Positions 1 through 7,460 of a stretch of DNA of 25,132 nt are shown here, piece by piece. Position 1 is the stretch's first letter. Each line of letters begins with the position of its first letter. Source of the stretch: Ignavibacteria bacterium UBA6906 (lineage in GTDB: Bacteria; Bacteroidota; Ignavibacteria; UBA10030; UBA6906); assembly GCA_002451155.1 (NCBI GenBank), contig DKBG01000174.1, forward strand, positions 372 through 25,503. The letters run 5' to 3'. The position numbers were made by a program, and so were the translations under genes. The notes beneath the pieces are model-generated. The model saw only the letters and a list, made by a program, of their open reading frames with translations, did no database searches and was not told the origin of the DNA.

Positions 1-72
1 TCCACCGTTGGCGAAATCTGTGACGTCCTCAGGGCGGTATTCGGCGAATACCGCGAGCGAATCACCATCTGA
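1..72 (+). CDS. Methylmalonyl-CoA mutase large subunit, C-terminal end (partial)
   Basis: Only the last 23 codons and the TGA stop lie in the window. The frame reads STVGEICDVLRAVFGEYRE and then RITI. This matches the conserved tail of the B12-dependent methylmalonyl-CoA mutase catalytic domain, where a TVGEI-x-DALR-x-(V/W)-(F/W)GEY stretch closes the TIM-barrel part. In organisms with a separate cobalamin-binding subunit, or in related acyl-CoA mutases, the catalytic chain ends this way. The next gene, 12 bases downstream, is methylmalonyl-CoA epimerase, which supports the call: the two enzymes convert (S)-methylmalonyl-CoA through the R epimer to succinyl-CoA. With so few residues I cannot separate methylmalonyl- from isobutyryl- or ethylmalonyl-CoA mutase except by this context. 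Confidence 0.75.
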   Translation, partial: STVGEICDVLRAVFGEYRERITI

Positions 73-84
73 TGGAACTGCGCA

Positions 85-489
85 ATGAAACCGACACACA
101 TCGAACACATCGGCATCGCGGTCCGGAGCCTTCAGGAAGCGATCCCGTTCTACGAGAGCCTTCTCGGGACGCCATGCTACTCGATTGAGGAGGTCCCGGA
201 CCAGAAGGTAAAGACCGCGTTCTTTCGGATCGGGGAAACAAAAATTGAGCTGCTGGAATCTACCTCCCCCGACGGTCCGATCGGGAAGTTCATCGAGAGG
301 CGGGGGCAGGGTCTCCACCACGTTGCCCTGGCCGTTGAGAACGTCAGTGATGCCCTGAACGAGATCAATGAGCAGGGGATTCGGACGATTGATGCTGCGC
401 CTCGAAGCGGGGCGGAGGGTCACAGTATCGCGTTCATCCACCCGCAATCCGCCTTCGGCGTCCTGACGGAGCTCTGTGGCAAGTTGTGA
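85..489 (+). CDS. mce: Methylmalonyl-CoA epimerase
   Basis: The 134-residue cytoplasmic protein of the vicinal-oxygen-chelate fold interconverts (S)- and (R)-methylmalonyl-CoA, linking propionyl-CoA carboxylation to the mutase. Two beta-alpha-beta-beta-beta modules are visible, about residues 4-60 and 75-132. The four expected metal ligands can be placed: H8 in IEHIGIAV, E55 in TKIELLE, H79 in GLHHVAL and E129 in LTEL. The E55 site is Gln in the Propionibacterium enzyme and Glu in others. Length is normal for the family (130-150 residues). The ATG follows the mutase stop by 12 bases, so the pair is very likely one operon. The family includes lactoylglutathione lyase relatives, but the motif set and neighbour make the epimerase call firm. 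Confidence 0.95.
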   Translation: MKPTHIEHIGIAVRSLQEAIPFYESLLGTPCYSIEEVPDQKVKTAFFRIGETKIELLESTSPDGPIGKFIERRGQGLHHVALAVENVSDALNEINEQGIRTIDAAPRSGAEGHSIAFIHPQSAFGVLTELCGKL

Positions 490-528
490 GGTGATCAGCG
501 TCATTCTCCGCTCGCGGATGTCGACGAC

Positions 529-560
529 GTTGTCTCTGCGGACCCCTTTTCGTATCTTTC
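529..560 (+). promoter_or_regulatory. Candidate promoter for undecaprenyl-diphosphatase
   Basis: TATCTTTC at 553-560 resembles the Bacteroidota -7 element TAnnTTTG, with GTTG at 529-532 as a poor -33 match 20 bases before it. It lies 54 bases from the TTG start. The assignment rests on pattern alone. Confidence 0.3.
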
Positions 561-606
561 CCCGGCTCATTTCACTGATTCAAGTTGACCATCTCTTGAG
601 GCACCA

Positions 607-1461
607 TTGAATTCTCTCGTTGCAGTTCTGCTCGGTCTCATCCAGGGTATCACCGAATTTCTTCCGATCAGCAGTACCGCCCACCTGACACTCGCAGGCA
701 AAGTCCTGGGGCTCATTTCCGTGGAACACCCTGAGGCCTGGACTCAATTCATTGCAGTGATTCAGCTTGGGACGCTTGCCGCGGTGGTTGTCTTTTTCTG
801 GGGTGACATCCTGCGCATGACCCGAGCAGTGCTGCGCGATCTTCGGGGCCCGAGGTCAGATCCGGGGTGGTCCGGACTCGCGCCGGAAACCCGGCTTGCC
901 TTCAGCATCGCCATCGGAACCCTGCCTGTCGGACTGATCGGCTACACGTTGAAACATCTGATTGAGGGCGTGCTCACCAAAACCACCGGGGTGATCATCG
1001 CGAGCCTCATCGTTCTTGCCCTCATTCTCTGGATCGCGGAGAAAGTGTCGACACGGAGAAAAGGGCTGGACCAGGTGTCAGTATGGAGCGCGCTGCTTAT
1101 CGGGTTTGCGCAGGCCCTGGCGCTGATTCCTGGTTCCTCCCGATCCGGGACGACCATGACTGCCGCTCTCTTCCTCGGATACACTCGTGAGGCGGCGGCG
1201 CGGTTTTCATTCCTCCTCAGCATTCCGGCTGTCGCGGCCAGTGGTCTGTTCGAACTGCTCAGGATCGACGAGACGGTGTTTCAACTTGGAATCGGAAATC
1301 TGATCATCGCCACAATCGTCTCCGCACTTGCCGGCTATGCCGCCATTGCCTGGCTGCTTCGCTACCTTGTCCGGCACACGATGATGGTGTTTGTATGGTA
1401 TCGAGTCGGACTTGGACTTCTCTTGCTTGGCCTGGTCCTCGGCGGCTTTCTCGGGAATTGA
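607..1461 (+). CDS. uppP: Undecaprenyl-diphosphatase (bacitracin resistance type)
   Basis: This polytopic inner-membrane enzyme of 284 residues removes a phosphate from undecaprenyl diphosphate to recycle the lipid carrier for peptidoglycan and other envelope glycans. The first signature is at residues 13-26, QGITEFLPISSTAH, with Q13, E17 and H26 at the (E/Q)xxxE and His positions. The second is PGSSRSGTT at 175-183, containing the catalytic Ser/Arg pair. About eight hydrophobic segments run through the chain and the length is usual (265-290). The start is TTG at 607 with TTGAGG at 595-600 as ribosome binding site; the second codon is AAT and no better ATG precedes the conserved N terminus. 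It stands alone, with no partner in the flanking genes. Confidence 0.95.
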   Translation: MNSLVAVLLGLIQGITEFLPISSTAHLTLAGKVLGLISVEHPEAWTQFIAVIQLGTLAAVVVFFWGDILRMTRAVLRDLRGPRSDPGWSGLAPETRLAFSIAIGTLPVGLIGYTLKHLIEGVLTKTTGVIIASLIVLALILWIAEKVSTRRKGLDQVSVWSALLIGFAQALALIPGSSRSGTTMTAALFLGYTREAAARFSFLLSIPAVAASGLFELLRIDETVFQLGIGNLIIATIVSALAGYAAIAWLLRYLVRHTMMVFVWYRVGLGLLLLGLVLGGFLGN

Positions 1462-1529
1462 CCCTCCCGGTTGCGGCCTGGAGTTGCCCGGACTCTGCGC
1501 GTGAAATCCCCCCGACTGTGTGGCCTGAG

Positions 1530-1584
1530 CTCCCCGAAGGGGGGTAAAACGGCCTCCAATCCTTCCGTATTACCACACCGTGGT
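1530..1584 (+). other. Hairpin-forming intergenic stretch
   Basis: The 219-base gap between uppP and the receiver protein holds two short hairpins: four C-G pairs around a GAA loop (1532-1542), and ACCAC-ACC-GTGGT (1572-1584). Neither has a T tract, so neither is a convincing terminator. I recognise no riboswitch here. Confidence 0.25.
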
Positions 1585-1649
1585 GACTGGACTACCACCC
1601 GCGCGGAGACGGGGTGACACACGGCACATCGCTCGCGCCTGCCATCGCC

Positions 1650-1657
1650 TATCTTAT
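1650..1657 (+). promoter_or_regulatory. Candidate -7 element for the receiver-domain gene
   Basis: TATCTTAT sits 31 bases before the GTG start and resembles the Bacteroidota -7 box TAnnTTTG. No convincing upstream TTTG is seen. Confidence 0.25.
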
Positions 1658-1680
1658 ATCCAACTTCATAACACCCAGTC

Positions 1681-2397
1681 GTGGGTCACCTACCAGAACG
1701 TGAGAGATTCTTGCACCAGGCCAGCGAAGACCTTGATGATCTTGAGGGGTTGACGCCCAAAGAACGGCTTCACCGCGCAAAGATCCGGCACTACATTGAA
1801 CGGGCGGAAGACTGCGTCCGGATGTCACGGTTTCAGGCAGCCCGACGCCTCGCGGACAAAGTGCTCGGCCTCGACCCGGTCAATTGCGACTGCAAGGATC
1901 TTCAGGCTGCCATTGATGAACGTCTCCTGCGTCTTTCGCTTCGATCCAACGGCTTTCCGAGCGACGACGCGGGGGAGAACAAGGATGTGGGGCGTCGGCG
2001 GAGAGCGGAATTGGTCCTCATCGTCGACCAGGACGAACGAGTCCTGACCACTCTGTCCGACGCCCTGCAACGATATGGATTCGATACACTGGGAGCGGCG
2101 AGCTTCGAGGAGGCAGTGGAGACACTGACTGTGATTCCACCCGATGTTGTGATCTCCGAAGTGAACTTTGAGAATGGTGCGCAGGGCTTCGACCTGTACC
2201 AGTGGGTGAAGACACATATGGAGGGACGGGATATCCCGTTCGTCTACCTTGCATCCCGGATCGAACGTGAGACGCTTATCGCCGGAAAGCGATTCGGAGT
2301 CGATGATTTCCTTCAGAAACCGGCGGACGCCGAGGTTATTCTCGCCTCGATAAGCAACTGCCTCGCGAAGCGACGTGCCGCCCATCAGCCTGCCTGA
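1681..2397 (+). CDS. Response-regulator receiver-like protein with Glu at the phospho-site
   Basis: The 238-residue soluble protein has two parts. Residues 1-90 are charged and helical, with a TPR-like pair of helices (about 25-85: RAEDCVRMSRFQAARRLADK, then a second helix). Residues 110-230 form a CheY-like receiver. The acidic pocket residues D116 and D118 are present (LIVDQDER), S192 takes the switch Thr/Ser position (VYLAS), and K213 is the conserved Lys (LQKPAD). At the phospho-acceptor position the sequence reads VISEVNF, so E160 replaces Asp. That change often mimics a permanently phosphorylated state, so this may be a constitutive or phosphorylation-independent signalling adaptor. There is no DNA-binding or enzymatic output domain and no histidine kinase next to it. 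The start is GTG at 1681 with no clear ribosome binding site. Partner and process are unknown. Confidence 0.8.
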   Translation: MGHLPERERFLHQASEDLDDLEGLTPKERLHRAKIRHYIERAEDCVRMSRFQAARRLADKVLGLDPVNCDCKDLQAAIDERLLRLSLRSNGFPSDDAGENKDVGRRRRAELVLIVDQDERVLTTLSDALQRYGFDTLGAASFEEAVETLTVIPPDVVISEVNFENGAQGFDLYQWVKTHMEGRDIPFVYLASRIERETLIAGKRFGVDDFLQKPADAEVILASISNCLAKRRAAHQPA

Positions 2398-2403
2398 GGA
2401 ATT

Positions 2404-2461
2404 CGCCGGTGAGTTTTCGGGCGGAAAGGGCCGATATTGCTCCTGATTTCACCGGCGTTTT
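2404..2461 (+). terminator. Terminator-like hairpin after the receiver gene
   Basis: A perfect 9-bp inverted repeat, CGCCGGTGA (2404-2412) and TCACCGGCG (2449-2457), is followed directly by TTTT. The 36-base loop is long for an intrinsic terminator, but the position seven bases after the stop and the T run fit transcription termination. Confidence 0.55.
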
Positions 2462-2530
2462 CCGGTTCCTGCAATCGGCAACTCTCCTCTCGGTTGTCCA
2501 CGCCACGCGAGTCGGTTTGACCAGCCTTCC

Positions 2531-2559
2531 TTGATTTTCCCCATGGGAGTAAGTACTTT
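2531..2559 (+). promoter_or_regulatory. Candidate promoter for queE-queC, possibly leaderless
   Basis: TTGATT (2531-2536) and TACTTT (2554-2559) are separated by 17 bases. Transcription from here would start only a few bases before the queE ATG at 2571, and the bases before that ATG (CTGTCTCCCT) contain no Shine-Dalgarno. Both points suggest a very short leader or a leaderless message. Confidence 0.4.
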
Positions 2560-2570
2560 ACTGTCTCCCT

Positions 2571-3215
2571 ATGCCTGAGCTCATTGTCAACGAAATTTTT
2601 CACAGCATTCAGGGGGAATCGACCCGCGCCGGCCTTCCCTGTGTCTTTGTCCGACTGACAGCCTGCAATCTCCGTTGCTCGTATTGCGACACCGAGTACG
2701 CGTTTCACGAGGGACGCCCGATGTCAACCGGAGAAATCCTCCGGGAGGTCCGCGCGCGCGGGTGCCGGCTCGTGGAGGTGACAGGTGGCGAACCCCTTCT
2801 CCAGGGGGGAGTGTACAACCTGCTCACTGAGCTATGCGACGAGGGGTACGAGGTGCTGTTGGAGACGAGCGGGAGCCTGGATATCAGCCGGGTCGATCAC
2901 AGAGTCCACAGAATCGTGGATTTTAAGTGCCCCGGAAGCGGGATGGAGTCGCGCAACCTCTGGGAGAATGTCGGGCATTTGCGTCCGGGGGATGAGGTGA
3001 AGTTTGTCCTCTGCGACCGAGAAGACTTTGACTGGGCTCTGACGATGATGGCCGAGAAGGGCATCGAAGGTCGCTGTCCGGTCCTGATGTCCCCCGTGTT
3101 CGGCCGCCTTGAGCCGGACCAGCTTGCTGGGTGGATTCTTGAACAGGGCGTACAGGTACGAATGCAGCTTCAGCTGCACAAACTGATCTGGGATCCTGAG
3201 CAGCGAGGGGTTTGA
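2571..3215 (+). CDS. queE: 7-carboxy-7-deazaguanine synthase (radical SAM)
   Basis: QueE converts 6-carboxy-5,6,7,8-tetrahydropterin to 7-carboxy-7-deazaguanine in queuosine (or other 7-deazaguanine) synthesis, using a 4Fe-4S cluster and S-adenosylmethionine. The N-terminal NEIFHSIQGES signature is at residues 7-17. The cluster motif CxxxCxxC is complete, with C32, C36 and C39 in ACNLRCSYCDTEYAF. The glycine-rich VTGGEPLLQ follows near residue 70. Length (214) is typical. The stop overlaps the queC start by one base (TGATG), so the two are co-translated. The other pathway genes (folE, queD, queF, tgt) are not in the window and must lie elsewhere, or precursor is salvaged. Confidence 0.95.
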   Translation: MPELIVNEIFHSIQGESTRAGLPCVFVRLTACNLRCSYCDTEYAFHEGRPMSTGEILREVRARGCRLVEVTGGEPLLQGGVYNLLTELCDEGYEVLLETSGSLDISRVDHRVHRIVDFKCPGSGMESRNLWENVGHLRPGDEVKFVLCDREDFDWALTMMAEKGIEGRCPVLMSPVFGRLEPDQLAGWILEQGVQVRMQLQLHKLIWDPEQRGV

Positions 3216-3901
3216 TGGGAAGGCCCCTGGCGGTCGTTCTGGTCAGTGGCGGGATGGACAGTTGTGTTACCGCCGCCATTGCCGCGGAGACGAACGATTG
3301 TGCGTTCCTTCACGTGAATTACGGACAGAGGACCGAGGAGAGGGAACTCCGTGCATTCACAGACCTCGCCGGGTTTTTTCGAGTGTCCCGCCGCCTTGTG
3401 ATTTCGCTGGAGCACCTGGGCAGAATCGGGGGGTCGAGTCTGACCGACATGAGTATCCCGGTTTCCTCCGCGAATCTGAATGCAGAGGCGATTCCAACCT
3501 CGTATGTGCCGTTCCGGAACGCCAACATGCTTGCCGTTGCGGTGAGCTGGGCGGAAGTTCTTGGCGCGAGTGCCCTGTACATCGGGGCCGTCGAAGAGGA
3601 TTCTTCCGGGTATCCCGATTGCCGCCGCGAATTCTATGACGCATTTGAGACGGTCATCGCCCGCGGGACTAAGCCGGACACACGTATTGCCATCCGGACA
3701 CCGGTCATCAGGATGACGAAACGAGAAATTGTTCTGAAGGGGCTTGAACTTAACGCACCATTTCACCTGACCTGGTCGTGCTACCGCAATGAGGAACGCG
3801 CATGCGGTCTCTGTGACAGTTGCGCGTTGAGATTGCGGGGATTCCAGGGGGCGGGATATGAAGATCCGCTGCCCTATGAACAACGGCCGAATTACCTCTG
3901 A
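3215..3901 (+). CDS. queC: 7-cyano-7-deazaguanine synthase
   Basis: QueC uses ATP and ammonia to turn 7-carboxy-7-deazaguanine, the product of the preceding gene, into the nitrile preQ0. The 228-residue protein has the PP-loop ATP pyrophosphatase signature SGGMDS at residues 11-16. Near the C terminus are the four zinc-binding cysteines C189, C197, C200 and C203, spaced as in the family (CYRNEERACGLCDSC). I chose ATG 3215, whose first base is the last base of the queE TGA stop. An in-frame TTG at 3212 would add one Met and is less likely. The family normally has 220-240 residues, so the protein is complete. Confidence 0.95.
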   Translation: MGRPLAVVLVSGGMDSCVTAAIAAETNDCAFLHVNYGQRTEERELRAFTDLAGFFRVSRRLVISLEHLGRIGGSSLTDMSIPVSSANLNAEAIPTSYVPFRNANMLAVAVSWAEVLGASALYIGAVEEDSSGYPDCRREFYDAFETVIARGTKPDTRIAIRTPVIRMTKREIVLKGLELNAPFHLTWSCYRNEERACGLCDSCALRLRGFQGAGYEDPLPYEQRPNYL

Positions 3902-3934
3902 TCTGTTTGACCTACTGGAACCAAGGAGTGGACC

Positions 3935-5461
3935 ATGGAACAATTTAAAGAGAGCATTCTTCGCCTTGTTGTTGAAACGTCATCAAATCTCCCTCCCGAT
4001 GTCCGGCGGGCAATGCAGAATGCCATGCAGCGGGAAACGCCCGGGACGCAGTCCATGCTGGCTCTCGAAATGATCGCTTTGAACACGGACATGGCCTGTG
4101 ACAACGAAGCGCCGATTTGCCAGGATACGGGGCTCCCGACTTTCGAAATCAAGACCCCCGTCGGGGCAAACCAGATCCTGATGAAGACGGATATTCGTGA
4201 GGCCGTCGCCGAGGCGACGAAGCTCGGCAAGCTCCGCCCGAACTCTGTCGACTCAATGACCGGGAAGAACAGCGGCGACAATCTCGGCCCCGGGACTCCC
4301 ATGGTCCATTTCGAGCAATGGGAGAACGATGCGGAAGTCGAGGTCAGGCTCATCCTCAAAGGAGGCGGATGCGAAAACAAGAATATACAGTATTCTGTTC
4401 CGACGACGCTCGAAGGACTCGGCCGGGCCGATAGAAACCTGGACGGAGTGCGAAAATGTATTCTTCATGCGGTCTGGCAGGCGCAGGGCCACGGGTGCAG
4501 CGTCGGAGCGATCGGGGTTGCGGTGGGAGGGGACCGGGCATCAGGCTATGCGTTCGCCAAGGAACAGCTCTTCAGACCTCTCGATGATATCAATCAGAAT
4601 CCTGAGCTCGCGCGGCTCGAGACCTACATCATGGAGAACGCCAACACGCTGGGTATTGGCACGATGGGTTTCGGCGGGGAGGCAACGCTCATCGGATGCA
4701 AAATCGGGGTGTATAACCGTTTGCCGGCGAGTTTCTTCGTCTCCGTCGCGTATGATTGCTGGGCGTTTCGCAGACTCGGAGTCATCCTTGACGCCCGGAC
4801 CGGAGCCATCAAGCGGTGGCTGTACAAGGATGACACGCCCGCAATCCGAATGGCGCGGGCGGAGAAGCTCCCCCTGACCGGCCGTGAAGTTGTGCTGAAT
4901 ACGCCGCTGGGAGAGGAACAGATTCGAGCCCTTAAGGTCGGAGATGTCGTCCTGCTTAATGGCCCGCTGCACACCGGCCGTGACATGATTCATCATCATT
5001 TGATGAGCCATGACGCCCCCCTTGATCTCCGGGGAGCCGCCCTGTACCATTGCGGGCCGGTCGCGCTCAAGAAGGGAGACGGCTGGGCTATCAATGCGGC
5101 CGGTCCCACGACGAGCGGCCGGGAGGAGCCGTATCAGGCCGACGTGATCAGGCGATTCGGTCTCCGTGCCGTGATCGGCAAGGGGGGGATGGGCGCGAAG
5201 ACACTCGCGGCCCTGAAAGAGCACGGCGCCGTCTACCTCAACGCGATCGGCGGTGCCGCCCAGTACTATACCAAGTGCATTACAGCGGTCGAGGGTGTTC
5301 ATTTCCTCGAATTTGGGATCCCGGAGGCAATGTGGCATCTTCGCGTGAAGGATTTTCCCGCCATCGTGACGATGGACTCTCATGGCAATAGCCTCCATGC
5401 CGATGTTGAGAAGGCATCAGCGAAAAAGCTTGCGTCATTCGCGGACCCAGTGAAGATCTGA
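3935..5461 (+). CDS. Class I fumarate hydratase, fused alpha-beta form
   Basis: This oxygen-sensitive 4Fe-4S hydro-lyase of 508 residues interconverts fumarate and (S)-malate in the citric acid cycle. Both halves that are separate genes (alpha and beta, as in tartrate dehydratase or archaeal fumarase) are in one chain. Alpha is about residues 1-290 and beta about 310-500, the latter opening with GREVVLNTPLGEEQI and containing LNGPLHTGRDMIHHHLM. Cluster ligands are C62 in ICQDTGLP and probably C188 in GHGCSVGAIGVAVGGDR. The third is C255 or C275 in the segment before the beta half. AAGGAG at 3923-3928 is a strong ribosome binding site. The gene starts 33 bases after queC and may be co-transcribed with it. 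The close paralogue L-tartrate dehydratase cannot be fully excluded by motif alone. Confidence 0.9.
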   Translation: MEQFKESILRLVVETSSNLPPDVRRAMQNAMQRETPGTQSMLALEMIALNTDMACDNEAPICQDTGLPTFEIKTPVGANQILMKTDIREAVAEATKLGKLRPNSVDSMTGKNSGDNLGPGTPMVHFEQWENDAEVEVRLILKGGGCENKNIQYSVPTTLEGLGRADRNLDGVRKCILHAVWQAQGHGCSVGAIGVAVGGDRASGYAFAKEQLFRPLDDINQNPELARLETYIMENANTLGIGTMGFGGEATLIGCKIGVYNRLPASFFVSVAYDCWAFRRLGVILDARTGAIKRWLYKDDTPAIRMARAEKLPLTGREVVLNTPLGEEQIRALKVGDVVLLNGPLHTGRDMIHHHLMSHDAPLDLRGAALYHCGPVALKKGDGWAINAAGPTTSGREEPYQADVIRRFGLRAVIGKGGMGAKTLAALKEHGAVYLNAIGGAAQYYTKCITAVEGVHFLEFGIPEAMWHLRVKDFPAIVTMDSHGNSLHADVEKASAKKLASFADPVKI

Positions 5462-5613
5462 GGGCTCCCGGCCCCGGCACCATTGCCAGCTGTACACCAT
5501 CCCGCCGCGCGCCGCACAGAGAGAGCGCCGCGGCCTGAAGGCACCCGCGCAGGCGGCCCGGACCGCACCCGGAATATCCGGCCACTGCGGGGAGCCGCAC
5601 ACTGTTCTTCCTC

Positions 5614-5637
5614 GACAACGGACCCCGGTCCGTTGTC
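5614..5637. promoter_or_regulatory. Perfect 24-bp inverted repeat before the acyl-CoA ligase gene
   Basis: Two 11-base arms, GACAACGGACC and GGTCCGTTGTC, are exact reverse complements separated by CC. The repeat ends 32 bases before the ATG at 5670. The half-site core GACAAC recurs at 5663-5668, against the start codon. There is no T tract, which favours an operator for a dimeric repressor over a terminator of the fumarase gene, though an RNA hairpin (10-bp stem, 4-base loop) could also act on either transcript. Confidence 0.55.
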
Positions 5638-5669
5638 CCTACTCCCGTCCCACAACCCTCTGGACAACC

Positions 5670-7412
5670 ATGCGCAGCGACATAAAGCTCAACACGGTTC
5701 CCACGATAACCTCCATCCAGGACATGGTCGTGCAATCGGCCCGCGCATTCGGCCATACTGTTGCGCTGGAGGATCTCAAGGAAACTCCAATACCCCGCCA
5801 GACCTACGCGGAATTGCTCTCTTCCATCCTTAAATTCGGAACAGCACTTCGAAAGCTCGGGATCAGGGAACGCAGCCATATCGCCCTGATCGCGGAAAAC
5901 AGGGTCCAGTGGGCGCTGGCATATCTGACGGGAATGTGTTTCGACTATGTCATCTGTCCCGTCGACCGCAATCTTGCCATCAACGAGATCCTGAACATCC
6001 TCCATGAATCGGACTCGGTGGCGGTCATCTATTCGGAGGCGTTTGAACCGATACTCTCCGAGCGCCGGTCCTCCATGAAGAAGCTGAAATGGTATATCAA
6101 TATGGACCTTCCCGGCCGCCAGGGAGGCAGTTATTCGATGACTGAATTGATCTCCAGGAGTCCGGGGTGTGCGGTGGAAGAGCTTCCCCCGGTGAAGCCG
6201 ACCGAATTGGCGGAGATCATCTTTACGTCCGGATCCCTCGGCCGTGCAAAAGGCGTGATGCTCAGTCAGGCCAACCTCGCCTCAAACCTGATGGCGATGA
6301 CGAAAGTTATCCGGATTGACCACACGGATCGGTTCCTCTCGGTCCTTCCGATGCACCATAGCTATGAGTGCACATGCGGAATGCTCTGCCCGGTGTACCG
6401 GGGGAGTACCGTCTACTATGCGCGGTCGCTGAAAACCGTCGTCGATGACCTCCAGAGTTCGCATGCGACAATCCTGCTCGGAGTTCCTCTTCTCTACGAC
6501 AAGATGTTCAAGCGGATCCACAAATCGATTCAGGAGAAGAAGGTCGCCGCACTCCTGATCAAGCCGCTGATCAAGACGACGGACGTCCTGCAACGGGTCG
6601 GATGGAAGAACTCGAAGAAGATAATCTTTAAGGAGATCCACGACCGGTTCGGCGGCGCGCTCAGGCTCTTTATCGCGGGCGGGGCAGCTCCGGATCCGAT
6701 GGTGGCGCGGGGCCTCCGCGATTTCGGATTCAACTTCATTCAGGGGTACGGGCTGACCGAAACCTCGCCGATTCTCACCCTGAATGCGCTCCAGATGTTC
6801 AAAGATGACTCGGCCGGGATGCCCTTGCCGGGAGTGATCCTGAAGATCAACGCCCCCAACCCGGAGGGGGTCGGCGAAATATGGGCGAAAGGACCGAATA
6901 TCATGCTCGGGTACTACAAGAACCAGAGGGCAACCGACGAGACATTCGAGGACGGGTGGTTCAAGACCGGTGATCTCGGCTATCGGGACCCTGACGGATT
7001 CCTGCATATCGCGGGACGATCGAAGAACGTGATCATCTCGAAACGCGGGGAAAACGTGTACCCGGAAGAGCTGGAAGATCTTATCAAAAGGAGCGCGTTC
7101 ATCCTGGAATGCATGGTGTACGGAGAGGAAGACCCGAAACACGGGGAAGTGATCGCCGTTCAGATCGTGCCTGATGCGGAAGCATTCATCGAGCTTGCGG
7201 AAACCCGAGGGGTCGAGATCACGCCGCAGCTGATGAAGGAGGTGATGAGCGGTGAGATTGAGAAAGTGAATGCACAGGTTGCTGCGTTCAAGCATATCCG
7301 GAAATTTCACCTCCGCGACCGGGAATTTGACAAGACCACCACGCAGAAAGTCAAACGGTATCTCGTCAAGAAGAACGCGTCCGAGATTATGGAGGAGGAA
7401 AGCGGTGGATAG
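5670..7412 (+). CDS. Long-chain acyl-CoA ligase (AMP-forming)
   Basis: This ANL-superfamily enzyme of 580 residues activates a carboxylic acid, probably a fatty acid, to acyl-AMP and then acyl-CoA. The phosphate-binding loop is TSGSLGRAKG at 186-195, a variant of TSGTTGxPKG. The A5 motif YGLTET is at 360-365, the ribose-binding TGD at 433-435, and the hinge region AGRSKNVIISKRGENVYPEE at about 448-467. The catalytic Lys region is near the C terminus (FDKTTTQKVKRYL). The overall order and the KNVI-(I/V)-xxGENVYPEE form resemble FadD/FAA1-like long-chain ligases. The loop variation (SL for TT, A for P) is unusual. The heparinase-family gene begins 48 bases downstream and may share the transcript. 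Chain-length specificity cannot be read from sequence. Confidence 0.88.
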   Translation: MRSDIKLNTVPTITSIQDMVVQSARAFGHTVALEDLKETPIPRQTYAELLSSILKFGTALRKLGIRERSHIALIAENRVQWALAYLTGMCFDYVICPVDRNLAINEILNILHESDSVAVIYSEAFEPILSERRSSMKKLKWYINMDLPGRQGGSYSMTELISRSPGCAVEELPPVKPTELAEIIFTSGSLGRAKGVMLSQANLASNLMAMTKVIRIDHTDRFLSVLPMHHSYECTCGMLCPVYRGSTVYYARSLKTVVDDLQSSHATILLGVPLLYDKMFKRIHKSIQEKKVAALLIKPLIKTTDVLQRVGWKNSKKIIFKEIHDRFGGALRLFIAGGAAPDPMVARGLRDFGFNFIQGYGLTETSPILTLNALQMFKDDSAGMPLPGVILKINAPNPEGVGEIWAKGPNIMLGYYKNQRATDETFEDGWFKTGDLGYRDPDGFLHIAGRSKNVIISKRGENVYPEELEDLIKRSAFILECMVYGEEDPKHGEVIAVQIVPDAEAFIELAETRGVEITPQLMKEVMSGEIEKVNAQVAAFKHIRKFHLRDREFDKTTTQKVKRYLVKKNASEIMEEESGG

Positions 7413-7460
7413 CCAGCGCAGGATATCGAGTATCCGATTCCTCCCGGTGGGGGGGAGCCA

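Noticed and set aside
1462..1680. Possible riboswitch in the gap after uppP
   Set aside because: Only short hairpins are present, and I could not match any known riboswitch core.
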